This document shows positions 18,703-27,881 of a DNA stretch of 64,000 nucleotides, one piece after another. The notes beneath the pieces are model-generated. The model did not search any database. It was not told where the DNA came from and saw only the letters and a program-made list of their open reading frames with translations. The stretch comes from Frateuria aurantia DSM 6220. Its GTDB lineage: Bacteria; Pseudomonadota; Gammaproteobacteria; Xanthomonadales; Rhodanobacteraceae. The stretch covers positions 1,674,001 to 1,738,000 of the forward strand of contig NC_017033.1 in NCBI RefSeq assembly GCF_000242255.2, in the 5' to 3' direction. The translations under genes were made by a program, and so were the position numbers. Positions within the stretch are counted from its first letter, which is position 1. Each line of letters starts with the position of its first letter.

Positions 18703-20973
18703 TCATTGGACGGTGCTGTCCGCTGCAGTATCGTCGCTGTTCCGGAGCATGTCTTGTTCACGAAGCCAGCCGTCTTGAAGCATTTCCGCAATCGAGGTCC
18801 GGGCCAGTGTAGCGGCATCCATGTGGACCTGACCGGAGGGAAGCAATCCCGTGATGCGGTCGCGTCCACCGGCTTTGGCTCGATACAAGGCGGCATCGGC
18901 GATATTCAGCCATGGTGCCCAGTCGGTATCTGCCGTCGGCCAGGCCGGAGCGAGACCATAGCCGGCGGAGACCTTGATGATCTGCGGTTCTCCCGAAAGC
19001 TGCAGTGGCTGGCTATGCAGACTGGTGCGCAGGCGCTGGAAGATCGCGTCGACCTCCAGGGGATTCAATTGGGGGAAGATCCACAGGAACTCCTCCCCTC
19101 CCCAGCGTACCAGCACGTCATCGGGTCGGCTGCACTGACGCAGCACGGCGGAAAAATGCGTCAGGGCCCGATCACCGGCCTCATGGCCGTGCTGGTCGTT
19201 GATGCTCTTGAAATGATCGATATCGAGCAGCATCAACAGCAGCGGCGGGGACGGAGTGCCTTGCTGAAAATCATTGGCCAGAGCCAGCATCTTGCGCTCC
19301 AGCCACGCCTGCCCGTAACGGCGGTTGCAGAGTCCGGTCAGGGCATCGTGTTCGCTCTGATGGGTGATCTTGGCGTTGAGCTCGGCCAGAGATTGGCGCT
19401 GTTCGGCCAGTTCGACATTGCTTTGTTCAAGTTGCTGGTTGAGGCGCTGGCGCAGGCGGCTTTGCCGATAGGCCAGCACGGCAAACAGCAGCAAGGCCAG
19501 CAGGCTGGCGACCATGCCACCGATCCACTGTCGCTGTTGCTGGTTGCGTGTCTTGAACCGTTCGATGGTGTTGCGCTGTTTGAGGTGTTCCTGCTCCGCC
19601 TCGACCAGTTTGCGTTGCTGATGCTCCAGATCGATGACCGATTCCAGCTTGGCGATGCGGATGCGTGACTGCTCTGAATTGCGCTGGTCGCTGGCCTCTT
19701 TGTAGGCCTGCATCACCTGCATCACCTGCACGGCTTCGCGGTAGCGATGCAAGGCGCGCAGATTGGCGATCATGTCCGGATACATTTTCAGGCGCTCTTC
19801 GCTGTCATGGATCTTTGCGAAAAGGAGCTGGGATTGATCGAATGCCTTGGCACCGGCCTCGCGCTGACCAAGAGCCGCCAGCGAGGCGCCGATATTGGCC
19901 CAGGCTACGGCCTGGGCCAGGACATCGCGCTGTTGCCGGAAGATGCCAAGGGCCTCCCGGAAGATGGGCAATGCCTCGGCTGGTTGCGCATGCTGTCGCA
20001 GCAATTCGCCCAGGTTGTTGAGCGGGTAGGCGTAGGACTGCCCCTGCTGTTTGGCCAGCTTGATGGCAGCCCGGAAATAGGTCTGCGCCTGCTTGAAATC
20101 TCCGAGCTGGCTGTAGGCCGAGCCCAGGTTGTTGAACGTGTCGGCCCGGTTGATCTGCATCTTGCGGCCTGCGATATGGCTGGCCGCCAAGGCGCGCCGG
20201 GTATAGTCGATGGATTGTTGCCACTGGCCGGCATAAAGATAGAGGGCACTGAAGCTGGACAGCAGCAAGGCATCATCCGGCATCTTCATGGCGATGCTGG
20301 CCTTCTCGGCCGAGTGCAGGGCCTCGATGGCCTCGGGGATCTTGCCTTGGCGCATCTCGGCGATGGAGATCACCTGCCAGGCACGATAGTCAGCCACGCC
20401 GGGATGTTGCGATCCGGTGGCAATGGCCTCTCTGGCCAGCCGGATCGAGTCGGAGAACAGATTGAGTATGGCATAGGATCCCGCAAGCTGGGCCCGCAGA
20501 TCCGCAATATAAGGCTGATGGTCGGGCAACCGGGGGGCGAGCTGACGGACGTCGTCTTCCATCAGGCGGATCCTGCCAGGATCATGCAGTCGATCGATGT
20601 ACGCGGCCAGCAGGCCCAGCATCAGGCGGCGGTCCAGAGGCTGCATGGGCAGTGGCCTCAGCCGCGCGGCGATGGCAATCACATCCTGGGATTGGTCCGT
20701 GGCATTGGCGGCCTTCATCAGCGCCAGTCCCAGTGCGATGGTATCTGCCTGATTCAGGGGTTGGCTGCGCCAATAGGGCAGGGCCAGCTGCAGCACCACC
20801 TCAGGCTTCGCTGCCAATTGCCGGACCCGGACGAGCATGGTTTCCGGCGCGGGCGAGGTCGTCGCTTTTGCCAAGCTGGTTGACGATATGGCCGGTCCAC
20901 CATCTGCGGCCTGCATTGTGTCCACCGACAGCATGGAAAGGGTCAAGGCCAGCAACAGAGAAAATTTCTTCAT
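18703..20973 (-). CDS. TPR-containing diguanylate cyclase (GGDEF)
   Basis: A 756-aa protein with signal peptide (MKKFSLLLALTLSMLSVD) and a periplasmic region built of TPR-like helices. One clear repeat pair is NNLGSAYSQLGDFKQAQTYF and YPLNNLGELLRQHAQPAEAL. A membrane segment follows (GGMVASLLALLLFAVLAY), then a coiled coil and a cytoplasmic GGDEF domain. The active site is RWGGEEF, preceded at the right distance by RPDD, an intact RxxD inhibitory site. It should make c-di-GMP in response to a periplasmic signal or partner sensed by the TPR array. It is transcribed divergently from the helicase gene at 21215. Confidence 0.94.
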   Translation of the reverse strand: MKKFSLLLALTLSMLSVDTMQAADGGPAISSTSLAKATTSPAPETMLVRVRQLAAKPEVVLQLALPYWRSQPLNQADTIALGLALMKAANATDQSQDVIAIAARLRPLPMQPLDRRLMLGLLAAYIDRLHDPGRIRLMEDDVRQLAPRLPDHQPYIADLRAQLAGSYAILNLFSDSIRLAREAIATGSQHPGVADYRAWQVISIAEMRQGKIPEAIEALHSAEKASIAMKMPDDALLLSSFSALYLYAGQWQQSIDYTRRALAASHIAGRKMQINRADTFNNLGSAYSQLGDFKQAQTYFRAAIKLAKQQGQSYAYPLNNLGELLRQHAQPAEALPIFREALGIFRQQRDVLAQAVAWANIGASLAALGQREAGAKAFDQSQLLFAKIHDSEERLKMYPDMIANLRALHRYREAVQVMQVMQAYKEASDQRNSEQSRIRIAKLESVIDLEHQQRKLVEAEQEHLKQRNTIERFKTRNQQQRQWIGGMVASLLALLLFAVLAYRQSRLRQRLNQQLEQSNVELAEQRQSLAELNAKITHQSEHDALTGLCNRRYGQAWLERKMLALANDFQQGTPSPPLLLMLLDIDHFKSINDQHGHEAGDRALTHFSAVLRQCSRPDDVLVRWGGEEFLWIFPQLNPLEVDAIFQRLRTSLHSQPLQLSGEPQIIKVSAGYGLAPAWPTADTDWAPWLNIADAALYRAKAGGRDRITGLLPSGQVHMDAATLARTSIAEMLQDGWLREQDMLRNSDDTAADSTVQ

Positions 20974-21214
20974 GGGTACCCATGGCCGTGGCCGTGCGCA
21001 CCGGGATGGCTGGTATGTTCATCCATTCATGGCCTTATACCGTCTTTGCGGCAGACTGATCCAGCGCCGGACGTGTCGCCAGCCGAGTTCAGTACCGTGA
21101 CGGCTGGCGGATTGCAGTTGTCTTGTTCGGTGACATATGTGGCCCGGCTTTCTATGATGGCGGACCGGCCGCGCTGACGGCCCTGATTCGGCTCCTGATC
21201 AGGCCGCGAAATTG

Positions 21215-23989
21215 ATGACAAATGCATGGGGCCCATCTGCATGGGGCCGGATATTGACCGGGTCGCCGCCATGGCGCGCGTATTTGCAAGGCGCAGAGCT
21301 GGTGCTTGAAAGCCAGGGGCGGGTGTATCGGGTCAGGCCAGAAGATACGGTATCGCACACCTTGCATCATGGCCTGTTCTGGACCGGTATCGTCTTGCAT
21401 CCAGGCGGAGCTGGTTCGCTGAAATTGGGTGGTCTGCCCCATGTCCAGGGAAAGGCTTTGGCCCAGGCGCTGGCGGCAAGATGTGCCGCAGCGCGTCTGG
21501 CGCAGGATATCGGCTATCTGAGGCAGGTCGACCGGATCATGCGTGATTGGCTGGAACGCAAGGCCGGCGCGGAAGCGCGGGCGGTTCGGGATCGCCGCTG
21601 GCTTGGCCATGTCGAGCTGGTCGAACTGGAAAATGTGCGCCCAGCGATCGATATCGAAGAGATCGATCGCTGTCTGGACCAGATCGAAGTACGGGCCGGG
21701 CTTGGCGACGAGGCGACGCAGATCCAGCAACGCATTCTTGCGTTGGATGCTGATCATCGCGCGGACTGGGAGGCCTTGAATGAAGCGCATACCCTTCGTG
21801 AGCTGGAGGCCTGTCGAGCCTTGTTTGATCAGGTGGAACGCCAGCCGCTGAGCGAAGAGCAGGCCCGTGCCGTAATCTGTTTCGACAACAGGGTGCAGTT
21901 GGTGGCGGCGGCGGGTTCAGGCAAAACCTCGACCATGGTGGCCAAGGCCGCCTATGCGATCGAGCGAGGGCTGGCAGATCCCGGACAGATTGTGATGCTG
22001 GCCTTCAACAAGCAGGCTGCGCTGGAGCTGAAGGAGCGTGCAGCGGGTGCGTTCGAGCGACGGGGTTTGAGCGGCATGGTGGTGGACACCGCGACGTTTC
22101 ATGCGCTGGGCCTGAAAATCATCGGTCTGGCCACTGGACGCAGGCCGGATATTCCGGACTGGGCCATCGACGTCATGGCCGGCCTGGACAAGCTGGCGGA
22201 GCTGGTCGATGACTTGAAGGACCGTTCCGAGGTGTTCAGGGAGCGCTACGATCTGTTCCGGTTCGTCTATGGACGGGATCTGCCGGCTTTCGGACTGCCT
22301 GAGACGGATGGAAGCCGAAGCCATGGCGGGCAGATGCGTCTGCCTACGATTGACGGCAAGTGGGTGCGCAGCCAGGAAGAGGCCATGATCGCCAACTGGC
22401 TGTTCTACAACGGTGTCGAATATCAATACGAGGCATCGTATCGACACGATACGGCCGATGCCGCGCATCGCCAGTACAAGCCGGATTTCTTCTACCCGGA
22501 CATCGACTTGCATCATGAGCACTTCGCGCTGGATGGTGGCGGACAGCCGCCGCCGGATTTCGATGGCTATCTGGAAGGGGTGATCTGGAAGCGCCGCCTG
22601 CATCAGCGTCATGGCACGGCGTTGATCGAGACCACTTCGCATCAATGCTGGACAGGCGCGGTGTTCGGACATCTGGCACAGGAGCTGCTGCAGCGAGGCG
22701 TCAGCCTTGATCCTCATCCCGACCGGGCGATTCCCCAGGGTGGGCAGCCACCGCTGGATGCCGCCGAGATGCTGGGCTTGATCCGTACCTTCATAAGCCA
22801 TGCCAAAAGCAACGGACTGGATGCCGAGGCATTGCGCGAGAGACTGGAGCAGGTGACCTCAGGCATTCAGCGACATCGCCACCAGATGTTCCTGGACCTG
22901 GTGATTCCGGTGATGGAGGCCTGGGATGCGGCGCTGGCCGCCGAGGGAGGCATCGATTTTGAGGATATGCTGAATCGGGCCGCCGTCCATCTTGAGCAAG
23001 GTCATTGCCAGTTGCCTTATACCTTGGTCATGGCCGATGAATTCCAGGATGCCTCGCGAGCCCGTGCACGGCTGTGCCGGGCGATGGTGGATACCGGTGC
23101 CGGGCACTTCTTCGCGGTGGGTGATGACTGGCAGTCGATCAATCGCTTTGCAGGCGCGGATGTCTCGGTGATGGCGGGTTTCCGGGACTATTTCGGCCAT
23201 GGCCGGATGCTCAGGCTGGAACGGACCTTTCGTTGCCCGCAAGCCTTGTGCGATATCGCCGGACATTTCGTCGGCAAGAATCCGGCGCAGATCCCGAAGC
23301 GGGTGCGCTCGCTTGCTCCGGCCCGGGGGCCGGTGCTGCAGGCCTTTCAGGTGGACCAGAAGCCGCACCTGGCCGATGCGGTGGAACACTGGCTGCAGCA
23401 GCTGGTTCAGCAACTGCAGCAAGGGCAGATACCGCCTGGTCGCGATGGCAAGCTGAGCGTTTACATACTGGGCCGCTACAACGCCGAACGTCAGTATCTG
23501 CCGCCATCACGGACGCGATGGGAGGCATGGCTGGACCTGTCCTTTCTGACCATTCATCGTTCCAAGGGAGCCGAGGCCGACTACGTCGTGCTGCCTGAAA
23601 TGCTGACACTGTCGAGAGGTCGCAGTTATCCCAGCACTCGTGGCGATGATTCCATTCTTGGTCTGGCCATGCCGACTGCGGATGATTACCCCCACGCTGA
23701 AGAGCGCAGGCTGTTCTATGTCGCGTTGACGCGTGCCCGGCGCGGAGTGGTGATGTTCAGCGTCCGTGGTCGGCAGTCGGTGTTTCTGCAGGAGCTGGTG
23801 GCGGATGGTGCCGTGACGGTTACCGATATGAAGGGCCGGCCGATCGAAGAAGAGGCCTGCCCGGCCTGCGGTCAGGGGGTGCTGGTATGGCGCAGCGGAC
23901 GCTATGGCGAGTTCCAGTCCTGCTCCAATTACCCGGCCTGCACCTACAAGCCGCGTCAGCAGGCGCGAGCGCAGTCGCTGCCGGGTTGA
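21215..23989 (+). CDS. UvrD/HelD-like superfamily 1 DNA helicase with C-terminal zinc finger
   Basis: The 924-aa product has an N-terminal coiled region, then the SF1 motors. Walker A is VAAAGSGKTST, motif II MADEFQDAS, motif III GDDWQSINRFAGAD, motif IV FRCPQALCD, motif V TIHRSKGAEADYVV and motif VI RRLFYVALTRARR. An insertion around residues 385-450 (EEAMIANWLFYNGVEYQYEA, then YKPDFFYPD) resembles a PD-(D/E)xK-like endonuclease core. The last 45 residues hold a four-cysteine finger (CPACGQGVLVW, FQSCSNYPAC) of the topoisomerase I type. Domain order fits helicase IV-like repair helicases. A TTG lies one codon before ATG 21215. Confidence 0.92.
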   Translation: MTNAWGPSAWGRILTGSPPWRAYLQGAELVLESQGRVYRVRPEDTVSHTLHHGLFWTGIVLHPGGAGSLKLGGLPHVQGKALAQALAARCAAARLAQDIGYLRQVDRIMRDWLERKAGAEARAVRDRRWLGHVELVELENVRPAIDIEEIDRCLDQIEVRAGLGDEATQIQQRILALDADHRADWEALNEAHTLRELEACRALFDQVERQPLSEEQARAVICFDNRVQLVAAAGSGKTSTMVAKAAYAIERGLADPGQIVMLAFNKQAALELKERAAGAFERRGLSGMVVDTATFHALGLKIIGLATGRRPDIPDWAIDVMAGLDKLAELVDDLKDRSEVFRERYDLFRFVYGRDLPAFGLPETDGSRSHGGQMRLPTIDGKWVRSQEEAMIANWLFYNGVEYQYEASYRHDTADAAHRQYKPDFFYPDIDLHHEHFALDGGGQPPPDFDGYLEGVIWKRRLHQRHGTALIETTSHQCWTGAVFGHLAQELLQRGVSLDPHPDRAIPQGGQPPLDAAEMLGLIRTFISHAKSNGLDAEALRERLEQVTSGIQRHRHQMFLDLVIPVMEAWDAALAAEGGIDFEDMLNRAAVHLEQGHCQLPYTLVMADEFQDASRARARLCRAMVDTGAGHFFAVGDDWQSINRFAGADVSVMAGFRDYFGHGRMLRLERTFRCPQALCDIAGHFVGKNPAQIPKRVRSLAPARGPVLQAFQVDQKPHLADAVEHWLQQLVQQLQQGQIPPGRDGKLSVYILGRYNAERQYLPPSRTRWEAWLDLSFLTIHRSKGAEADYVVLPEMLTLSRGRSYPSTRGDDSILGLAMPTADDYPHAEERRLFYVALTRARRGVVMFSVRGRQSVFLQELVADGAVTVTDMKGRPIEEEACPACGQGVLVWRSGRYGEFQSCSNYPACTYKPRQQARAQSLPG

Positions 23990-24074
23990 GCCGGATGCTC
24001 GGTGTGGCCTGTCTGATCGGGGCCATGTGGCATCATCGAGTGTCTGTCCATTGGATATCACGGAGCACCCGCCC

Positions 24075-24500
24075 ATGCGCACAACCTCGATCACGGTGAC
24101 TGACCGGCCCGATCCGGGACTGGTCGAGCAGATCGCCGAAGGGCTGAACGCCTACAACGATGAAATCATCGGCCATGGCGACCGTCTGCCGTTGGCCGTA
24201 CTGGCGCGGGATGCGGAAACCGGGGAATTGCTGGGAGGCATCAGCGGACGCAGTTCGCTGGGCCTGTTGTTCGTGGAGCTGGTGTATGTGGCCAAACCTT
24301 GCAGGTCCGCCGGACTGGGCAGCCAATTGCTGGCAGCGGCCGAGGCGGAAGGGCGCCGGCGCGGCTGCAAAGCGGCAGTGCTTTATACGATCAGTTTCCA
24401 GGCCCCGGGTTTTTACGAGCGGCATGGATGGACGCGTTTTGGCGAAATACCTTGTCTGCCGCCCGGAACCAGTCGCATCTTCATGAGCAAGACTTTGTAG
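24075..24500 (+). CDS. GNAT family N-acetyltransferase
   Basis: ATG 24075 gives 141 residues with the acetyl-CoA binding pattern LVYVAKPCRSAGLGSQLLAA (the RSAGLGS segment stands for R/Q-x2-G-x-G/A) and the C-terminal FYERHGWTRFGEIPCLPPG beta-bulge region. Such proteins acetylate small amines or protein N-termini; the substrate is not evident. The longer frame from 23904 overlaps the helicase gene and is not needed. Confidence 0.9.
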   Translation: MRTTSITVTDRPDPGLVEQIAEGLNAYNDEIIGHGDRLPLAVLARDAETGELLGGISGRSSLGLLFVELVYVAKPCRSAGLGSQLLAAAEAEGRRRGCKAAVLYTISFQAPGFYERHGWTRFGEIPCLPPGTSRIFMSKTL

Positions 24501-24701
24501 GCGGCATTCGCGCCGTGGACGCTGGTGGCGGTATCGGCTGTCTGGTGCGGACCTTGTGCTGCTGGCCGGCCGGAGGCCGCAGGAAGGAAGCTGAGCGGTG
24601 ATCACCACACTGTGGCACACAGGTGGCTGACCGGGGCGGGCAGGAGCTGGCTGGTCATCGTGGCGCTGTAGAATGGCGGCATCTTATCGTCTGGTGTCGA
24701 T

Positions 24702-25001
24702 ATGACCGTGTTTGAGCGCTCCACCGAAATTGAAGTGGTGATCGACGAGATCTGGAAAGGTGTGCTGGAGGTGGTCGATCAACACGATCCGGCCATCAAA
24801 CCCCTTCTGCTGGCCTGGATGAACGGCGAAATCGATGCCTTGCGGGCCACTCAGGAACTGGAGCGACGCCTGCATGAGGAGTTCTCGGTCCGGACACCGG
24901 AGGTTGCGGCCGAAGTGGCTCCGATCAAACACGATATGGAGGCCGTCAGGTTGAAAAAGCGACTGTTCAAGCTGTTGCGGCAGAGCCTGCGCGAGATCTA
25001 G
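24702..25001 (+). CDS. Hypothetical protein, 99 aa
   Basis: The product is predicted helical and charged (STEIEVVIDEIWKGVLEVVD, RATQELERRLHEEF, VRLKKRLFKLLRQSLREI) with no signal peptide or membrane segment. Codon use resembles neighbouring real genes. I do not recognise the family. The frame ends at a TAG, but the same frame then stays open for 41 more codons to a TGA at 25125, so a longer ancestral protein of about 141 aa is possible. The stretch 25002-25315 holds no other gene. Confidence 0.55.
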   Translation: MTVFERSTEIEVVIDEIWKGVLEVVDQHDPAIKPLLLAWMNGEIDALRATQELERRLHEEFSVRTPEVAAEVAPIKHDMEAVRLKKRLFKLLRQSLREI

Positions 25002-25303
25002 CTGGAAGATCTCGAGCGAACAACGGGCTTGCGGCGGGATCTCCATGCCATTGGCCGGCGGCTGGCATCCGTGGTTCCGGATGAACTGACAGAACATGTT
25101 TTGCCGCTGTTTTCGAATACGGACTGAAGCGTTTGTTCGTCGCCGTCCTGAACGATGGGCAGGGTGGCAGCCGCCCGGATGGCCTGTCTTCAGACTTGCC
25201 ATGTCAGGATGACACATCCTTTGACGATATGGGTCGGCCGCGATGGTCTTTGCAGGCATGAGGCGGGGATGTCGTTCCGGCTGCTGATTTCCGATGTGTC
25301 CCT

Positions 25304-25318
25304 CAGGAGGAAACAGTG
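25304..25318 (+). promoter_or_regulatory. Shine-Dalgarno fixing a GTG start
   Basis: CAGGAGG (25304-25310) lies five bases before GTG 25316 and decides the start of the beta-propeller gene. Confidence 0.8.
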
Positions 25319-26293
25319 ATCGACAATGTCTCGGGTTTTGGATTGATTGCCGTCGACAAGGCGGCCGGCCGTATCCTTTCTCTGGATCCGGGCAGTCTGC
25401 AGATACAGCATGTGATTGATGATCTGCCGCGCAAGCCCCATGAACTGCTGATTCCGCCCGGACGGGGCAAGGCCTATGTTCCCATTTTCGGAGACGGGGT
25501 CCATGGCGACAATCCTCACCCCGGGCATCATGTGGCGGTGGTGGATCTGGCGACCCGATCGCTGATGAAGCTGATTGACGTTTCACCCTGGCGCGGGCCG
25601 CATACCGCACGACTGGGGGGGAACGGGCTGGTTTATTGTTGTTGCGAGGAAAGTGCGGTCATCGTGGTGATCGACCCTGAAAAGGATGCCGTGGTTGGTC
25701 ATATCCGGATGGAGTCGAACAAGGTCCATCGACTGGCCACCGTTCCGGGCCGCGAGCATCTGATCACTGAAAGCGAGGAGGACGGCACGCTCAGCCTGGT
25801 TCAAATGGAGGGCGAGAACGGCAGGGTCATCAAGACGGTGAAGGCTCCCTCAGGACTCAATGGCATCGATGCGGCGCTGACCCGGCCCTGGGTGGTTGCC
25901 ACCAGCAGCGAGCGCCCCGAGCTGTTCGTCTTCGATCGCGATGAGCTTGCTCTGCTGCGTACGGTGGCGTTGCCGGGGCACGTCAGGCATGCGCAGATCA
26001 CACGCTATCGCCCCGATGGCGAGATACTCGCAGTCATTGGAGACTTTGATCCGGTGGCGAGCTTTTATGATGCTGATCTCAAGCACCTCTTTACTGCCGA
26101 GGTGCAGGACAAGCCGCTGGATGGAGCCTTTACTCCGGACGGTCTGCACTTTCTGGCAGCCAACGAGGACAGCGGATCGATCAGTGTGATCGATCTGGCC
26201 AAGGGATGTACGGCCCGCCACGTGGCTGTGCCCAAGGGCTGCGAGGTCCTCGCGTATTATCCCTTGCAGCCCGTGGCCCATACGGACTGCTGA
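25316..26293 (+). CDS. YncE-like beta-propeller protein
   Basis: The 325-aa product consists of repeated blades with 'VVDLATRSLMKLIDVSPW', 'VVIDPEKDAVVGHIRMES' and 'SVIDLAKGCTARHVAVP' units, the pattern of seven-bladed YVTN/YncE-like propellers that present binding surfaces. There is no signal peptide, so it should be cytoplasmic, unlike most YncE relatives. A double or triple Cys (LVYCCCEES) occurs in the third blade. Ligand and role are unknown; the neighbours give no clear hint. Confidence 0.8.
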   Translation: MIDNVSGFGLIAVDKAAGRILSLDPGSLQIQHVIDDLPRKPHELLIPPGRGKAYVPIFGDGVHGDNPHPGHHVAVVDLATRSLMKLIDVSPWRGPHTARLGGNGLVYCCCEESAVIVVIDPEKDAVVGHIRMESNKVHRLATVPGREHLITESEEDGTLSLVQMEGENGRVIKTVKAPSGLNGIDAALTRPWVVATSSERPELFVFDRDELALLRTVALPGHVRHAQITRYRPDGEILAVIGDFDPVASFYDADLKHLFTAEVQDKPLDGAFTPDGLHFLAANEDSGSISVIDLAKGCTARHVAVPKGCEVLAYYPLQPVAHTDC

Positions 26294-26899
26294 GCGATGT
26301 CGTGGCTGTCTTGCACGGACTTGAACGATATCGGCAGTCATATGCGGTTGCAGAGACATGGGATGGCGGGACGTCTGGAAGCATCAGGTGTCGGTGCTTT
26401 CCCGACTGTCACGGCCTGCGCCTTCCGTCCTCGGCGTTTCCCGCGCAGCACTTACCCCACAAGGCGCCTCGGGAAAGACATTGGCCGCTGCTGCGGCCAT
26501 CCGCATGGTGTCCGGACCGGCGGCTGTGTCGAGCGACCACTGCAATTGTAGGGAGGGGGCAGTAGTCAGGGAGTCCGTATCACTACGCCCGTCGTGTCTC
26601 AACACAGCCATCGGTCCTTGCCCGCTCAGGGGAGTCGGACCGAACAAAAATATCGCGGCACAAGTGTGTTGACGAGCAACCGTTGGTACTGAAGGTATGC
26701 AGCATGGCTATATGTCACGAGCAGTTTCCGGGCAACGGTCGATGGTATGACGATTGGCCGTACGGGTTTTAAAGTGATTGCAATCATTCGGGCATAGCCT
26801 GTACCGGGCCAGCGCCATCCGGGTGGGCGGACGGGCGTATCGGGGGTCGCTATGCGGTTCAGGCGCCTTGCAGGTTTTTTCAGCCGGACTTGTGGATTT
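26294..26899. other. Non-coding or decayed stretch
   Basis: About 600 bp with several short open frames on both strands, none showing family features or consistent codon bias. It leads into the decayed c-di-GMP gene and probably includes its former promoter or further debris. Confidence 0.4.
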
Positions 26900-27860
26900 A
26901 TGAGTGTTCCAATTGGCGTGGATCCGGACGTGATGGCATCGCACGACTGGCTGGCGCGCGCGATGCGGGATGATGGTTTGCGGGCTGTATTCCAGCCTGT
27001 AGTGTGACTCTGGCTGTTGCCGATGAGGGCCGGCCGCTGGGCCTTGTCAATGGGCAGATTTTTTGGATCAGATGGCCAGACCTTGTTCCCGCGAGCTCTT
27101 CGTGCGCAATCCATGCACGACCTTAAGCAGGAGGACTCATTGCTGGTCGATGCGCACCAGCCTCCGGACGCGCTGAGCGAGGTGTTTCATGACGCCGAGC
27201 AGCGTTGTCTGGTCGACGGGTTCGTTGCCACCCGCAACGGGTGCTATCCGGGGCCGGGCACTGGACAAGCCCTGTTGCGCGGGGTCACCGAATGGCGGAT
27301 CGAGGCGGCCTGCCATGCCGATCCGCTGACTTTTCTGTCGGGCAATATCCCGATTACTGCCCATGTGGACACTTTGATGCGGGAAGGGACGGCTTTTGTC
27401 GTTGCCTACGTCGATTTGAATTCAAACCGTTCAACGATCATTACGGGTACTTCCGGGGGGATGAGATGATCTGTTTGCTGGCCGTCATCCTGATGGGTCG
27501 GATCGAGTCACGCAGGGATTTCGCGGGCCATATCGGCGGCGATGACGTCATGATCATTTCCCGCTTCGAGGACTGACGTCAGCGCTGCGCGGACATGGGC
27601 AGCTGTTTCAACGGGCAGGCCGGCCTGCTGTTCGATGAACAGGACCGGGCGCAAGGTGGCATCGTGGGCGAGGACCGGCGCGGTACCCTTCAGATGTTTG
27701 GCCTGACCACCGTCGCCATCGGTGCCGTTTGCGTACCGCCGGGGCCATGTGGGTTCCGGAATGTATCGCGAGACTGGCTGCACAGGTCAGACTTTGCAAA
27801 GGGCCGTTGGAGGTGCGTTTGTCCGGAGCGTATCGCCGGGTCGTGCGGGGTGGACGATAC
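26900..27860 (+). pseudogene. Decayed c-di-GMP signalling gene (CBS/GGDEF type with an EAL-like start)
   Basis: Fragments in shifting frames reassemble into one protein. An N-terminal HDWLARAMRDDGLRAVFQPV resembles the start of an EAL domain and is followed by a stop at about 27006. VADEGRPLGLVNGQIF follows in another frame, then DALSEVFHDAEQRCLVDGF, then GTGQALLRGVTEWRIEA and LTFLSGNIPITAHVDTL. After a further shift comes FNDHYGYFRGDEMICLLAVI with the GGDEF signature as GGDDVMII, and finally LFDEQDRAQGG and FGLTTVAIGAV. At least three frame breaks or stops make it nonfunctional. The order fits EAL-CBS-GGDEF proteins with most of the EAL lost. It runs up to the convergent chemoreceptor gene. 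Confidence 0.75.
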
Positions 27861-27881
27861 GGTCAGGCGACAAGGCTGTGT

